DNA from: Steromphala cineraria
Taxonomy: Eukaryota; Mollusca; Gastropoda; Trochida; Trochidae
Assembly: GCA_916613615.1 (NCBI GenBank)
Contig: OU744735.1
Location: 45,474,468 to 45,538,467 of the forward strand
Direction of reading: 5' to 3'
DNA length: 64,000 bases
A program made the translations under genes and the position numbers. Numbering within the stretch: position 1 is the first letter of the stretch; each line of letters opens with the position of its first letter. Below are positions 28,545 through 42,800 of the stretch, piece after piece. The notes beneath the pieces were generated by a model, which worked only from the letters and a program-made list of their open reading frames with translations, had not been told where the DNA came from and searched no databases.

Positions 28545-30000
28545 TTGATTCTTGATAGAGTTAATAGTGTGAAACTTTTATTCCTTGAAACTAGGCCGAT
28601 TTTAATCAGACTGAAATACAAATATACTGTAAACACTATTTTCACCCAATTATCTATCATGAATGATGAATATGTAAAATAAATATGACAGCAAGAAATT
28701 ACATATGACATTGATATGTGATAATATAACATAACAGATAATGAGTTGATGCAATATAACCCACTAACCAAGCACCAAGAAATAACATACAGAGGATTAC
28801 CATATATTTATATATATAACTTGTACACTGTATCTGTATACTTATTGACAAAGTCTTTTTTTTATCATAAAGTTCAAACACATTGTCTACCAAAGATTAA
28901 TTAGATACTTACATAAAACAATCAAATCAAATTAATCACAAGTTTTTGTAAACCAAGGAAAATCTGATTTGAGAAAGAAAAAATACCAGAAGGAAACATC
29001 AAATGACTAGAAATTCCTCAAAGAATATTTTCTTAAAGCAGGAAATACATGAAATTGAATGTATAACTTGAGAAACAACACTTTTTACATAAATTCTTAG
29101 CCTGCAACTAAATTCAACAAGAGTGCACATGCTCAGTGAAGTCAAATCTACCCTGTCAATTGTCACACAGCAGTATAAATGGGTACCTGGTAAGCAAGGC
29201 TTTGTGTAAAAACATTACACAAGGTTATTTTTTCCTCAAGATAAAAATATGAAATATTTACAGTGACATGGATCCAGGATACAAAAATCTTTCCTTACAC
29301 AGATCTTGGAGAAATATGGACGGACTTTTGAAGTTATAAAATACTCTTTTTGTTTTTACATAAAACAATAAAAATTATCATTTTCTTCTTTGAACAACAA
29401 TGCTTTGATATGCCGACACATAACGTCATCTGTTTGTTTTATGTAAGTGTATACTATCACCAAGCGAGTAGGCATGGATAAACTAAAGAATATGTTATGT
29501 TTTTCACAAAATAGAGATGTATATGAAATCTTTACCCTCATATATTGATAAAAAATTCTTTTGATTTTATTCTCGTTTTTCTTTTTTGCAAGCTACTTTT
29601 ACATTCACCCTACTAGAAGTGCAGAATGTTTATCAGGATATTTAAATACTCAAGATTTCCTGCTACCAAACTTCACTCTATCAAAACAATAAGCAATGGT
29701 TTGATAAAAGATAAATGGATAGAAGGAAAAAATATGTTGATTATGATGATACCTTTTGGCTAAAATAGGAAATTTGGACGTTACTATTTTCACTAAACAA
29801 CTGAAGGACAAACATACATTCTTAACAGAGAATAATGTAAACGTCTATTTTTCTAACACAATAATGATCATGTTTGGCCTTTGTTCTATCTAAAATCATG
29901 ATGATAGTAAAATGTTTTTCTCTTTCTCTCAAAGGTTACATGATGTAAGAAAGATTTTCTTTTAAACAACATCTAAAGCAAATACTATCGTCATTTTAGT
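28545..30000. other. Intergenic, no recognised feature
   Basis: AT-rich DNA downstream of POMT1. No supported exon or repeat pair. Confidence 0.45.
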
Positions 30001-30006
30001 GAGATA

Positions 30007-30491
30007 CATCCTCGATAATCCAGCGCTTTAGTTCCGATAAATCTACACTACAAGCCCTGGAAAACTTAACGGGGTTTTACCTCAAACCCAATTACCTCCC
30101 TTTGCAATGACTCAGCTAAACACTTGCTTTTTAACAAACAATGGGATCACTTCTAAAACCACTTTTCTACCTCTTACTATACCTTTCTTTCCGTCGCTTC
30201 CCTCATCATATTCGTTCCGTTTCTCCCTGATCTGTCTACTCTATTTTGGATGGCACCATCCACGTGTTAAATAGCTGAAAAATTGCTGACAACATGTTAA
30301 ATCCCAACTCACTCACTCACTTGATGTGGCGAACCGTTGAGTTGTTTACGCACTTGGTGTCTGCATTTTGTTTCTGATTGGATAACATGTTTGTAAAGGG
30401 AGGTAATTGGGTTTGAGATAAAACCCCATAAAGTTTTCCAGGGCTTGTAGTGTAGATTTATCGGAACTAAAGCGGTGGATTACCGAGGATG
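30007..30491. mobile_element. Mutator-like MITE with ~90-bp TIRs and 9-bp TSD
   Basis: 485 bp. The left arm starts catcctcgataatccagcg; the right arm is its inverted copy ending ttaccgaggatg. Arms pair over about 90 bp. It is flanked by a perfect 9-bp duplication agtgagata (29998-30006 and 30492-30500). Long TIRs with 9-bp duplications are characteristic of Mutator-like elements. It lies 158 bp past the POMT1 stop codon. A relative is at 53074-53411. Confidence 0.9.
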
Positions 30492-30648
30492 AGTGAGATA
30501 TGGATCATATACATATCATGAACATGATTTTCTTATGAATCAAGTCCGTTCAAAGACATCAATATGGTATTGTACGTTTTAAGGCCATTCATACAAAATA
30601 AAACGATCCTAAAATTAAAAATAAAAGCTTCACGAGATTTAAACTTCA

Positions 30649-30829
30649 TCAGACTTTCTTGGCATGGACAAGGAAATCCCAAGATTCCTTCCATGTGAGT
30701 TGTTCAATCTGTTCCTGGGCGAGTGGTGGCGTTCCGTACGTGAACGGACTCAGCTCGTAGAACGCATAGGCTGCGTATGTGAACAGAGTCACTGACAGGT
30801 ACTTCACAACTTGTGACACTCCAACAAAC
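30649..30829 (-). CDS. POMT1: POMT1 exon 18 with stop codon
   Basis: 181 nt, encoding [40 protein letters not shown] and the terminal [16 protein letters not shown], then TGA at 30651-30649. I could not see a clear AATAAA close downstream. Confidence 0.95.
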
Positions 30830-33800
30830 CTGTGGAAAGTGGGTGGAATTATGAATGACAACATAAACGAAAAATATTTTGCAAGTATGATACTAAGCAA
30901 GAGGTCTTCCAGAAAGTCTTGGTGAAACGGTTCGAGATATATCGTGCTTAAAAATGGGACAGACTGACGGAAGGACAAATGGATGTTAGGAGTTCAATAC
31001 CATGTCCTCTTTTTAACTGCAGCAGGGGACAACAAAGTAAAATTTTTAAATCAATAAATGAAGAGAAATCTCGACATATCTCTGAAATGTTCTTAAAACA
31101 ATGTGCTGTTAATGTTTACCTCAAAGATATCTTGTAGAGATGATCTAGGACGGCTGCGAGACAGAGAATCTTGAACATGATTGCCGGGAGGTAATGGTGG
31201 AGAAACAGGGTGCGGTCGAAGAGGTAAAAGGGGAGGTAATACAGGCCATAACCTCCAACCAGCAGACCACCAAGAAATACAAAATGGTCCCATTCAGCTG
31301 CAAGAGAAAGGAAATATTATTATGGAATGAAAAATGACATACACTGAACATACATTTGAAAATACATTCAACATTAAAAGGAAAGGTACCAATGTTGAAG
31401 GAAAGAAGGAGACATGGTCATTAACATCCCCCGCCAAATATGTTTTCATTAAAGCTCCCACCATTTTCCTACATGGGCCATAACTCTGTAATATGTTATT
31501 GCACAAATCTCAACAAAGTCCAAAAACAAGGAACACGGTCAATAACTCTGCAAAATATAATTACACTGGTTTTGGTTTTCAAACTCCATCAAGGTATTGA
31601 TACCATAAGGACACACAGCAAATCATTGTTATCCTATTGTAAATAGTTTTTGAGAAAATCTGTCCCGTTTAACTCTGACGGACAGACAGAGCCCAAAACT
31701 TATATCCCCCTTCCACTTCGCAGCAGAGGATAATAATGTAAACTATCGTGTAAGTGTGTCACGGAAACAAGTTATGAAAACTGTCAAGGGGGTTGTCAGG
31801 AGTTGTTCACTTGATACACTAATAACTTGATCTTTTTCTAAAAAATTGAACACAGACAAAGATCTGATGTTGACTGAGAAGCAAAACATTCTCATGGAGA
31901 TTAATGAAACCCTGAATACAAAAAGCTGACCTACCTTCAGTGATGTCGAAGAAGTTCCTCTGGCGGCGGAGGATGTAGAAGACGAGCAGCACGAGGTAGA
32001 CGAGGACACTGAGGGTGGAGGAGTACCAGACGACAGGGTTACCCAGCAGGTGGATCTGGGCCTGGGAGAGAGCAGCATAGACACAGGTTACTCAACAAGC
32101 ATAAGTGTAATATAAGTTATCACATTGCATAGCGGGTTACATCGGTATTTATTATTCCCGCGAAAGGTTTTATGCAACGAGCGGAACGGGAGTTGCATAA
32201 AACCTTTCAAGGGAATAATAAATACCGATGTAACCCGCTATGCAATGTGATAACGAATTTATCTTACCGAATGTCTAAAACTATTGTTAAAAACACAATC
32301 AGAAGTCAACAAAACCTTTATTTCAAAACAACAACAAAGGTCCGAGTCACGGCATACTGGTTGACCTATGACCTTATCACGTGACTTTGAATGATTGACG
32401 TGGAAGCACGCTTTACTCGCGGGGTATAAGGGATTTATTCTCCCTCGGTGAAGGTGTATATGAGAATTTGTTAAGGGTCACGTGAACCAATCAGAGATCG
32501 AGATTCTTACATGAGGTAGGATAATACTGTTTGTAGTTAACTCACGGAGTATAACATACATTAATTTGAGCTGAGTACCCAGGAATGGATCTGGATTTGT
32601 TAAAGATGGGGGTCAACCCTTTTAAAACTTAATCCAAAAGGGGCGTCTCAAACTGAATACGACAGACAGACAAACAGAAATATTTTATTTAAGTGTCACA
32701 AGTCAGTTTCAAAGGTATATAAAGCATGATATATATGTACAGCATAAAAAACTGACGTCCAACCATAAATTGGCTTATGAGACACTAGTCTAAGCAAACA
32801 AAAACACTATATTTATCGTAAAAGTATATTATTAAAATTACGGCACTGTTATATTATTAAAAGACTGCAGACATACTTTGACATTGTGTACACTTTGAAC
32901 TGAAGGTGCAATTTTTCATTGACTATTTGTGGGATCCTACATAAGAAGTAGATAGTGCCAGAACGGAATATATCCTTGATTTCTTTATTCAGTGAGAAGT
33001 AATTTTCCCTTGAGACTGAAAACAATATATAGACTTGTGATCAGCAAAATGATATAAGTTGAGAGAAAATCATTTGACTTTTGGGAGTTTTGTTAGGCAA
33101 AAATGATACATGCTCATGTGCACATATGATGAATATGCCACTGCTTAGTCTCACCATAAGGTTAATGATAGAAGATAACTTACATTTGTAGTTGGACTCA
33201 TCCAGTATGCAATGTTCTTGTCCATGAAGGGCCACTCGGTCGGTCCCGAGCTGTACTTGTGTTCCATCTCTGCATCCTGCTTTGATAAGAACATCTTCTG
33301 TTGGAGCTCCAGGAACTTAGACCAGAACGAGAGATGAGTCGGTTCTAGAGGGATCATCTCCGCATCTTGAAGATCCTGGGTCTGATCTTTCTCTGGACCT
33401 GTCAGAGATATTGGGAGATATTGAGCAATACAAGGTGATATATTGAGAGATACAAGATTAATTGAGAGAGATGAGTTGGTTTTAGAGGGATTATCTACGC
33501 ATCTTCGAGATCCTGGGTCTGGTCTTTCTCTGGGCCTGTCAGAGATATTGATAGATATTGAGAAATACAAGGTGATATATTGAGAGATACAAGATTTAAT
33601 GAGAGAGATGAGTTGGTTTTAGAGGGATAATCTACGCATCTTCGAGATCCTGGGTCTGGTCTTTCTCTGGACCTGTCAGAGATATTGAGAGATATTGATA
33701 GATATTGAGAGATACAAGATTTAATGAGAGAGATGAGTTGGTTCTAGAGGGATCATCTCCGCATCTTGAAGATCCTGGGTCTGATCTTTCTCTGGACCTG

Positions 33801-36800
33801 TCAGAGATATTGGGAGATATTGAGAAATACAAGGTGATATATTGAGAGATACAATATTAATTGAGAGAGATGAGTTGGTTTTAGAGGGATTATCTACGCA
33901 TCTTCGAGATCCTGGGTCTGATCTTTCTCTGGACCTGTGAAGGATATGAGAGATATATAGAGGATATTAGAGATATTGAGATATTGAGAGAGGTGCAATT
34001 CTACAGGGATCATCTTCTTAGAACTCCAATATAATGTATAATCGTCAAACAAACAAAAATTACATGATCTTGTTGGTTTAGATAAGAATTTCTGGTACAT
34101 GGGTCCGAGTTAAGTCTGACCCCTCAAGTATATAAATTCTAACCCGTGTCAGCATAACATATGATTTCAAGACTCAAGGACCTCATTATGAGGAACCTAC
34201 TCTTGGTGTATCGGTGTTCCTCCACGTTCCAGACGGCGCTCGGCTGGTTGATGACCCGGTCGGCACCGACCTCCATCTGGTGGAACCCCCAGTCTGGCAG
34301 CTGCTTACCTGTCACCTGTAACCATGGCAACCAGAACTTTCAAAGTAAGTCATTTACAACAAGGCAAAAGTGAGCGCGGCTCACATACCCCCGCTTGAGT
34401 TTGACCGCCTTCACGTAACATTAATTTGAAAATTTATGATTATGACTTAGAACACAATGATCTTGCAACCCTAAAAACTATTTCACTTCAAAACATCCCC
34501 GGCCATGTAGTTTTTGAATAAAATTCTGGGAACCCTGGAATTACCCCTAAAGGGCACAACAGCACTATACAGTCGAACCTTGTTTTGGTTAAGGTGAAAA
34601 TCGTTCGAATAGCAAATCGTCCGGTTAACTGGGTCATTTTTCTTAAGAAATATAGACACATTGTTTGAAAAATCTTTGTCCGTAAGGTGAGATTTATGGA
34701 TATACGGAGTCTGGGTTGAAGTGTGCAAGTCATTTGGTATTTATATATGCTCCGGAAACAAGACAAAGTAAATTTTTTTGACCGTTTTTGGTCAAAATTT
34801 CAAATATTATTTGGACCATTGAGTTGAAACCCCTAAAAGGCACAACAGCACCATATAGGCTACTTCCATACCAAATTTGAAGTTTCTAAGTGGTATAGTT
34901 TTTCAGTTATGCTCCGGAAACAAGACAAAGTCCAAAAATCGGACCGTTTTTGGTCAAAATTTCAAAAATTATTTGGACCATTGAGCTGAAACCCCTAAAA
35001 GGCACCACAGCACCATATAGGCTACTTCCATACCAAATTTGAAGTTTCTAAGTGGTATAGATTTTCAGTTATGCTCCGGAAACGAGACAAAGTCCAAAAA
35101 TCGGACCGTTTTTGGTCAAAATTTCAAAAATTATTTGGACCATTGAGCTGAAACCCCTAAAAGGCACCACAGCACCATATAGACTACTTCCATACCAAAT
35201 TTGAAGTTTCTAAGTGGTATAGTTTTTCAGTTATGCTCCGGAAACGAGACAAAGTCCAAAAATCGGACCGTTTTTGGTCAAAATTTCAAAAATTATTTGG
35301 ACCATTGAGCTGAAACCCCTAAAAGGCACCACAGCACCATATAGGCTATTTCCATACCAAATTTTAAGTTTCTAAGTGGAATAGTTTTTGAGTAATGCTC
35401 CGGAAACGATTTCGGACGGACGGACGGACGCACGGACGGACGGACGGACGGACACGCGGAGCGCTATATACCCCCGACTACGTCGTAGCGGGGGTATAAC
35501 TATCAAAATACTGATTCTTTACTATGGTTTGACCAACTGCGAAAAAGATTGGCAAAATTGACTTGAGTTAAAATATCTTATTGGACTTCCGGTAACATTA
35601 AGTTTTGTTTGTTCATAAATGGTCAAGACTCAATGGCCAAAGGAAACTTTCCATATTTAGTAAAAAGATAAAACCTCTGAATGCGAGGGACTAGTAATAT
35701 GCCAAAGTTTGGCAAAATTCACATATCTGATAACATCAAGTAACTCCTAATAATCATAAAAATTTCAATGGCTTATTGATCTTTTCTTAAAGATGAAATT
35801 GAAATTTCAACCATTACAGAAATGCTGGCATACTTTCACTTTCATAGAATTTGACCGTCTTGATCATATGAATAGATTCATATTGAAGGGCTGTAACCCT
35901 TCAAAGGTCAAATATATTGTCCTTGAGATGAATGTACAGTAGAACACGGATATAGCGAACACTCGGATATAGCGAACAAATGTTCAAGTCCCGTCCCTAT
36001 ATAATATCATTAAAATTATATGCGTATAGTGAACACAGGATATAGCGAACTAAATTCTTTGGTCCCTTGGAGTTCGTTATATCCGAGTTCTACTGTAATT
36101 TCAAGACAACCGGGTACCCACCCTGAGAGCTGTGGAGGTGTTGATGTGGACGAGTCGCACCTGACTCTTGATTGTCTGCCAATTGTCGTCACTTCCTTCT
36201 CGGTTTGTGATGTCCTGGAGACAAGGGAATCGTCCGTAAAGCAAGAACACGGGCACTCAGGAATCTCTTTATTCCCAGTGACACATTTAAATTAACCTTA
36301 CATTCAGAAGCTCTTAGAAGACATTGATCTTAATCATTCATAGCTGAGAGAAATTTCATCGCATAAAAAGGTTTATTATTGTCTGATATAAATGAGAAGT
36401 GACTTGTATAAATGTTTTTCCTGTTAGCTCTTAGGCGATCATAAAATGTCAACTGGAAGGAGAGTTTGATTTATCATCCAAAAAGTCTTAAAAATCTTCA
36501 ATTGAACAGATTTAGTTTAAAAGGAAATAGCCACATATTACGGAAACCACATATTGTAAAACACAAATTAATGTCAAAGACATTATACATAATGCATGAA
36601 AATATCACTTTTTAATATCTGATGAGGGGGTCAATGCTTGTGCCCTTTCAAGAAGAATTCAAAGAATGTGAACAATAATATTTTGAAAAACATGGTAAGC
36701 TCCTAAAACAATTCACTTTATCAGTCAACTCACAACTCTCCAGAGGTTTTGTGCTGACATGGACACGTTGTAGTCGATATAGCAGGAGACCTCCTGGTTC

Positions 36801-39800
36801 TGGGGCGTAACCGGCGCCGCTACATCGTGACTGGAATGATCCTCAACTAGGTGAGTCTTTGAGTTAACATTGACGCTAATCATAATCACCAGTTCAGAGG
36901 CCTCAACCAATATTTAGGAATTCTTAACAATTGATAGTGTATACCTGTTGAGGGCCCTTGGCCATTATGAATTCTTAACAATTGACAGTGTATACCTGTT
37001 TAGGGCCCAAGGCCATTATGAATTCTTAACAATTGACAGTGTATACCTGTTGAGGGCCCAAGGCCATTATGAATTCTTAACAATTGACAGTGTATACCTG
37101 TTGAGGCACCTTGGCCATTATGAATTCTTAACAATTGACAGTGTATACCTGTTTAGGGCCCTGGTCCATTATCAATTCTTAACAATTAACAGTGTATACC
37201 TGTTGAGGGCCCTGGTCCATTATGAATTCTTAACAATTGACAGTGTATACCTGTTGAGGGCCCAAGGCCATTATGCAATTCTTAACAATTGACAGTGTAT
37301 ACCTGTTGAGGGACCTTGGCCATTATGAATTCTTAACAATTGACAGTGTATACCTGTTGAGGGACCTTGGCCATTATGAATTCTTAACAATTGACAGTGT
37401 ATACCTGTTGAGGGCCCTGGGCCATTATGCAATGCTTAACAATTGACAGTGTATACCTGTTGAGGGCCCTTGGCCATTATTCAATGCTTAACAATTGACA
37501 GTGTATACCTGTTGAGGGCCCTTTGCCATTATGAATTCTTAACAATTGACAGTGTATACCTGTTGAGGGCCCTTGGCCATTATGAATTCTTAACAATTGA
37601 CAGTGTATACCTGTTGAGGGCCCAAGGCCATTATGCAATTCTTAACAATTGACAGTGTATACCTGTTGAGGGACCTTGGCCATTATGAATTCTTAACAAT
37701 TGACAGTGTATACCTGTTGAGGGACCTTGGCCATTATGAATTCTTAACAATTGACAGTGTATACCTGTTGAGGGCCCTGGGCCATTATTCAATGCTTAAC
37801 AATTGACAGTGTATACCTGTTGAGGGCCCTTTGCCATTATGAATTCTTAACAATTGACAGTGTATACCTGTTGAGGGCCCTTGGCCATTATGAATTCTTA
37901 ACAATTGACAGTGTATACCTGTTGAGGGCCCAAGGCCATTATGAATTCTTAACAATTGACAGTGTATACCTGTTGAGGGCCCTTTGCCATTATGAATTCT
38001 TAACAATTGACAGTGTATACCTGTTGAGGGCCCTTGGCCATTATGAATTCTTAACAATTGACAGTGTATACCTGTATAGGGCCCAAGGCCATTATGAATT
38101 CTTAACAATTGACAGTGTATACCTGTTTAGGGCCCAAGGCCATTATGAATTCTTAACAATTGACAGTGTATAACTGTTGAGGGCCCAAGGCCATTATGAA
38201 TTCTTAACAATTGACAGTGTATAACTGTTGAGGGCCCAAGGCCATTATGAATTCTTAACAATTGACAGTGTATACCTGTTGAGGGCCCAAGGCCATTATG
38301 AATTCTTAACAATTGACAGTGTATACCTGTTTAGGGCCCAAGGCCATTATGAATTCTTAACAATTGACAGTGTATAACTGTTGAGGGCCCAAGGCCATTA
38401 TGAATTCTTAACAATTGACAGTGTATAACTGTTGAGGGCCCAAGGCCATTATGAATTCTTAACAATTGACAGTGTATACCTGTTGAGGGCCCTTGGCCGT
38501 TATGAATTCTTTACAATTGACAGTGTATACCTGTTGAGGGCCCTTGGCCGTTATGAATTCTTTACAATTGGCAGTGTATACCTGTTGAGGGCCCTTGGCC
38601 GTTATGAATTCTTTACAATTGACAGTGTATACCTGTTGAGGGCCCTAGGCCATTATTCAAGCTTAAAAATTATCAATGTATACCTGTTGAGGGCCCAAGG
38701 CCATTATTCAAGCTTAACAATTATCAATTTATTATATACTCATGTAATCTTAGGATAGTAATACAAGGGTGCAATACGGAATACGTCTTCAAATTCCGTA
38801 TTGCACTCCAGAATCCGTATTGCACGCCTGCCAGTTCTACTTTTTTCAAGCTTCAGCAATTTTCGCAACTTTCCGTTCGTAACAATCATTTTCCTTATTG
38901 GAACACCGGATTTGACGTATCTCAACTGCATTTGTAACAAACCTACTTTTTAATATGATATTGAAGAATAATATAGTGAGAAACTAGTGTTATCGTTAGT
39001 AAAGAAACTGCAAAACACTATAAAATAGGAATCCTAAACAAAACTCCGAGAACATCGCCAGCGACACTTGGCCCTATGACGTCATAGCCTACAACGATTA
39101 TGACGTCATTTCCATGGTGACGTCGTTTGAAAGGATCCCGTCGCTCGGAATCCTGAATTTACGTTTATCATATTCAGAACTTATAAATAATTACTAAGGA
39201 TAACCTTTTATCACTGTATTTAGTTTTCACACTTGAGAAAATTGCCTCTTACGTTTAACTACGCAAAGTAATGAGAAAATAAACAGATAATTGAGGTATC
39301 AAATCATCAGTCGAGCTTGTCATAGGTAATCGCCTTCTTTGCATTATGTATCAATGCGCAGTGCGACGTCTCGGATTATTTAAGCAATTCAAAATTACTT
39401 TTAAAAAGGTTAAAAAGAGAGTATATAATAAATACAGAACGTCATACGTGTGCATTTGGGTCGTTTGTATTGAACTCGAAGATGTCATGGACGCGGAGAA
39501 ACAACTCGTTCTTCGAACTCGTTGTTCCTCCGCGTCCATGACATCTACTCGTTCAATACAAACGACCCAAATGCACACGTATGACGTTCTGTATATGTAT
39601 ACCTGTTGAGGGCCCTGCTGGACATCCCGTGTACGAGCTGAACGATGTCTCCGTGTTTGACAGGAATGGGCTTCTCGTCAACCACAAGACTGTCTCTGTG
39701 ATACAGCAAAAACAGGAAACATGATTTGAAAATAATGAAGTCATTTGACAACTTCAAACTATTAAATAAATAATTTGATCAACATCAAAACACATTTATT

Positions 39801-42800
39801 TTAGAATGATCTTCTGACTCTCCATTGCATTTGAAAAGCAATCATCCTTCCCTAGAAGACATAGCAAATGACCTCCTACAAATCAGTAAATGGTCACTGC
39901 TTCCATTGTGTTTCAAGAGCATAAATGATTAAGTATAATAATAATAAAATTACCAAAACACAATTATCAACTAACTTGTCAGGGTGTTTAACAATCCACC
40001 AGTTGTTGACATCCTTGAAGACGTAGCATGTGACCTGTTGTTGATGACTGCTGCCGCGCTGGTCGGGGTATCTGATTGGATAGACAGCCTGGTGGGAGTG
40101 GAGCCAACATGGCTTACCCGGGGTCGAGTCATGAGTCTGACGTAATGTGATCTGTGAGCCGAAGGCAACGTAGAGAGGCTGACCTTTGGTCAACGCTGCT
40201 AAACCACCCTGGAAGACAATCAAGACATGTTTTAACTGTGAGTATGCTGAAGCAGCTTCCTTCATATCAGTTAGCCCTGAACTAAAAATGTACTTAAAAT
40301 AATTAAATAAATGCAAAGCTTTTTGTGATGTTCATTTCCTAGCCTTGCTAAATGAAGACCTAGACTGTATAAAAGTCTCTGATTGATAATCAATTACAGA
40401 GGTGAACTGAAGAAGTCCCTACACTCAGAGTGTGCCTAATTTTTCAATTTTCCTTACAAAATCTTAGTAACACTTTAACTAGATTACATAAAGCAGCAAT
40501 ATCCTCATTATGTAGGCTTTGGAGAAATTTCTGTAAATATTAACTCTTGTAACAAGTCAGCCATTGTTAATGATTTAATGAACTAGGAGGCAACAGTCAT
40601 CTATTTTTCATAATAAAAACTAAGTTATTTTTCGTACCAGATGGGAAATATTCAGCAGAGGTCACAATAAAGTCAGCTTGAAAACTTGAATATTCTCAAG
40701 TAGGAACTGTATACAAACCTCCAGACTGGCCTGAAAGGCGCTGGTCATGACACTATCGTGCGGTCCAGCCTTGACCAGTGTGGTCAGATGATAGTAGAAG
40801 AGAGAGAGGTAGAGACAGATGGGCAGACCGATGACCGCCAACACTCGCGCTACTATGTGCTTCACAAGCTTCATCTGCAGCAGAGAGAACATAAGGAATA
40901 TTGCTCATCACATACTATATAAATATATAAAATTTTATGATGAAAATGACATGATTACCAGCTCATCAGGCTTTATATCAATTTTGCTTTAGGGTGTGGC
41001 AAATGTGGTTCCTCCTTTACTTTGGACCACATGGTCACCAAATGTACAATTTGGAATCCTCCTTATCTAACTTAGGACTTTGCACACAAAGTTTCAGCTT
41101 TTTAGGCCTGATGCTTCTTGAGAAAAAGATGAAATATGGTTCAAGGGTGTGGCCCCTGGCAACAGAGCAACAACAGGGTGTGGCAACAGGGCAACAAAAG
41201 CTATAAATAATAATCCTCACTAGTCAAAGAGTATATTCACAAGGTTTCAGCTTTCTTGGCCCTTTGCTTCTGGAGAAGAAGATGAAAATAGGTTTCGTGG
41301 GCTTGGCCCCTGTGGCACTTATTAGGGGTCAAAGGGCCACCAAAGCTACAATTTATAATCCATACTAGTCAAGGACTCTTTACACAAAGTTTCAGCTTTC
41401 TAGTCCTTATGGTTCTGGAGAAGAAGATGAAAATATGTTTTTAAGGCGTGGCCCTTGTGGCCCTTATTTGGGGCCACAGGGCCACCAAAGCTACAATTTT
41501 GATCCTCACTAGTCAACGGATGGACGGACGTCGGACACCATGCCATACCATAAGCCCATCAGGCCTTACAAGCCAGATGAGCTAAAAAATTAATATGATG
41601 TGTGTTATGGATCCTGCTACCACAGAAACATTTCCCCGAGTCCAGATGGGGTTTGGTTCCCTCTTGTAAATTGTTGAAAAAAGAAAGAAAAACGGTTATC
41701 CTTGGTCACTTGAGTGGAATCATTTCTTTGGCTAATAATATAAAGACAAAGGGATTTGTGTTGACAGATATCAGGGTACCACAGGAACTACACAGATAGA
41801 AATGTGCTGACTTAACATGATGGATGTATGCCATGTAATACATTAGTCAATGCATCATATGTCAGAATATAAATACTGAGTAAGGATGGGTATCGTTCCT
41901 CATTTCTGTATTGCATTAACAATTATAGAAACATTTTTCAAATTTCAAAATATAGAAGATGTTTGACATTTGGCTGTTTAATCTCTCTTGATTAACACAG
42001 GATGCTGTTTTTGAAGTGATCTTTTGTTCAGCTTTGAGATCAATAAAAAATAATGTCAAAGAAATGATGTTAAGTAAAGTATTGTTTTGGTTAATATATT
42101 CAGATAAATACAACAACAAAATTTAATCAATTATGATTGTACTGCCTTTTTCAATTAAAATGTAAGAGGAAAGTTAATTCTGACAGATAAAAAAATCAAT
42201 AGCTGAGAATGAAAAACCATCAGTAAATTTAGAAGCATCTAAAAACATGATACAGTTCTACTATGTTAAAACAATTGGATAACTGAAGTCTGAAGGAAAA
42301 TTGACAAAACAAATATATGCAGAATATTTTAAACAAGGCAAAAGTGAGCGCGGCTCACATACCCCCGCCTGTAGTTTGACCGCCTTCACGTAACATTATT
42401 TTGAAAATTTATGATTATGACTTAGAACACAATGATCTTGCAACCCTAAAAACTATTTCACTTCAAAACATCCCCGGCTATGTAGTTTTTGAATAAAATT
42501 CTGGGAACCCTGGAATTACCCCTAAAAGGCACAACAGCACTATACAGTCGAACCTTGTTTTGGTTACAGGTGAAAATCGTCCGGATAGCAAATCGTCCGG
42601 TTAACTGGGTCATTTTTCTTAAGAAATATAGACACAATGTTTGAAAAATCTTTGTCCGTAAGGTGAGATTTATGGTGTGCTAGTCATTTGGTATTTATAT
42701 ATGCTCTGGAAACAAGACAAAGTAAAAAGTTTGACCGTTTTTGGTCAAGATTTCAAAATTTTTTTGGACCATTGAGTTGAAACCCCTAAAAGGCACAACA

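Noticed and set aside
33151..34100. ORFs over the exon 15 duplications as separate genes
   Set aside because: They mix real exon 15 with intron copies; only 33184-33398 fits the POMT1 phase and family alignment.
36917..38735. CRISPR-like array or a repetitive protein gene ([13 protein letters not shown] units)
   Set aside because: No unique spacers: whole 51-bp units are repeated. Open frames exist on both strands only because 51 is a multiple of three, and the unit derives from an exon-intron junction.
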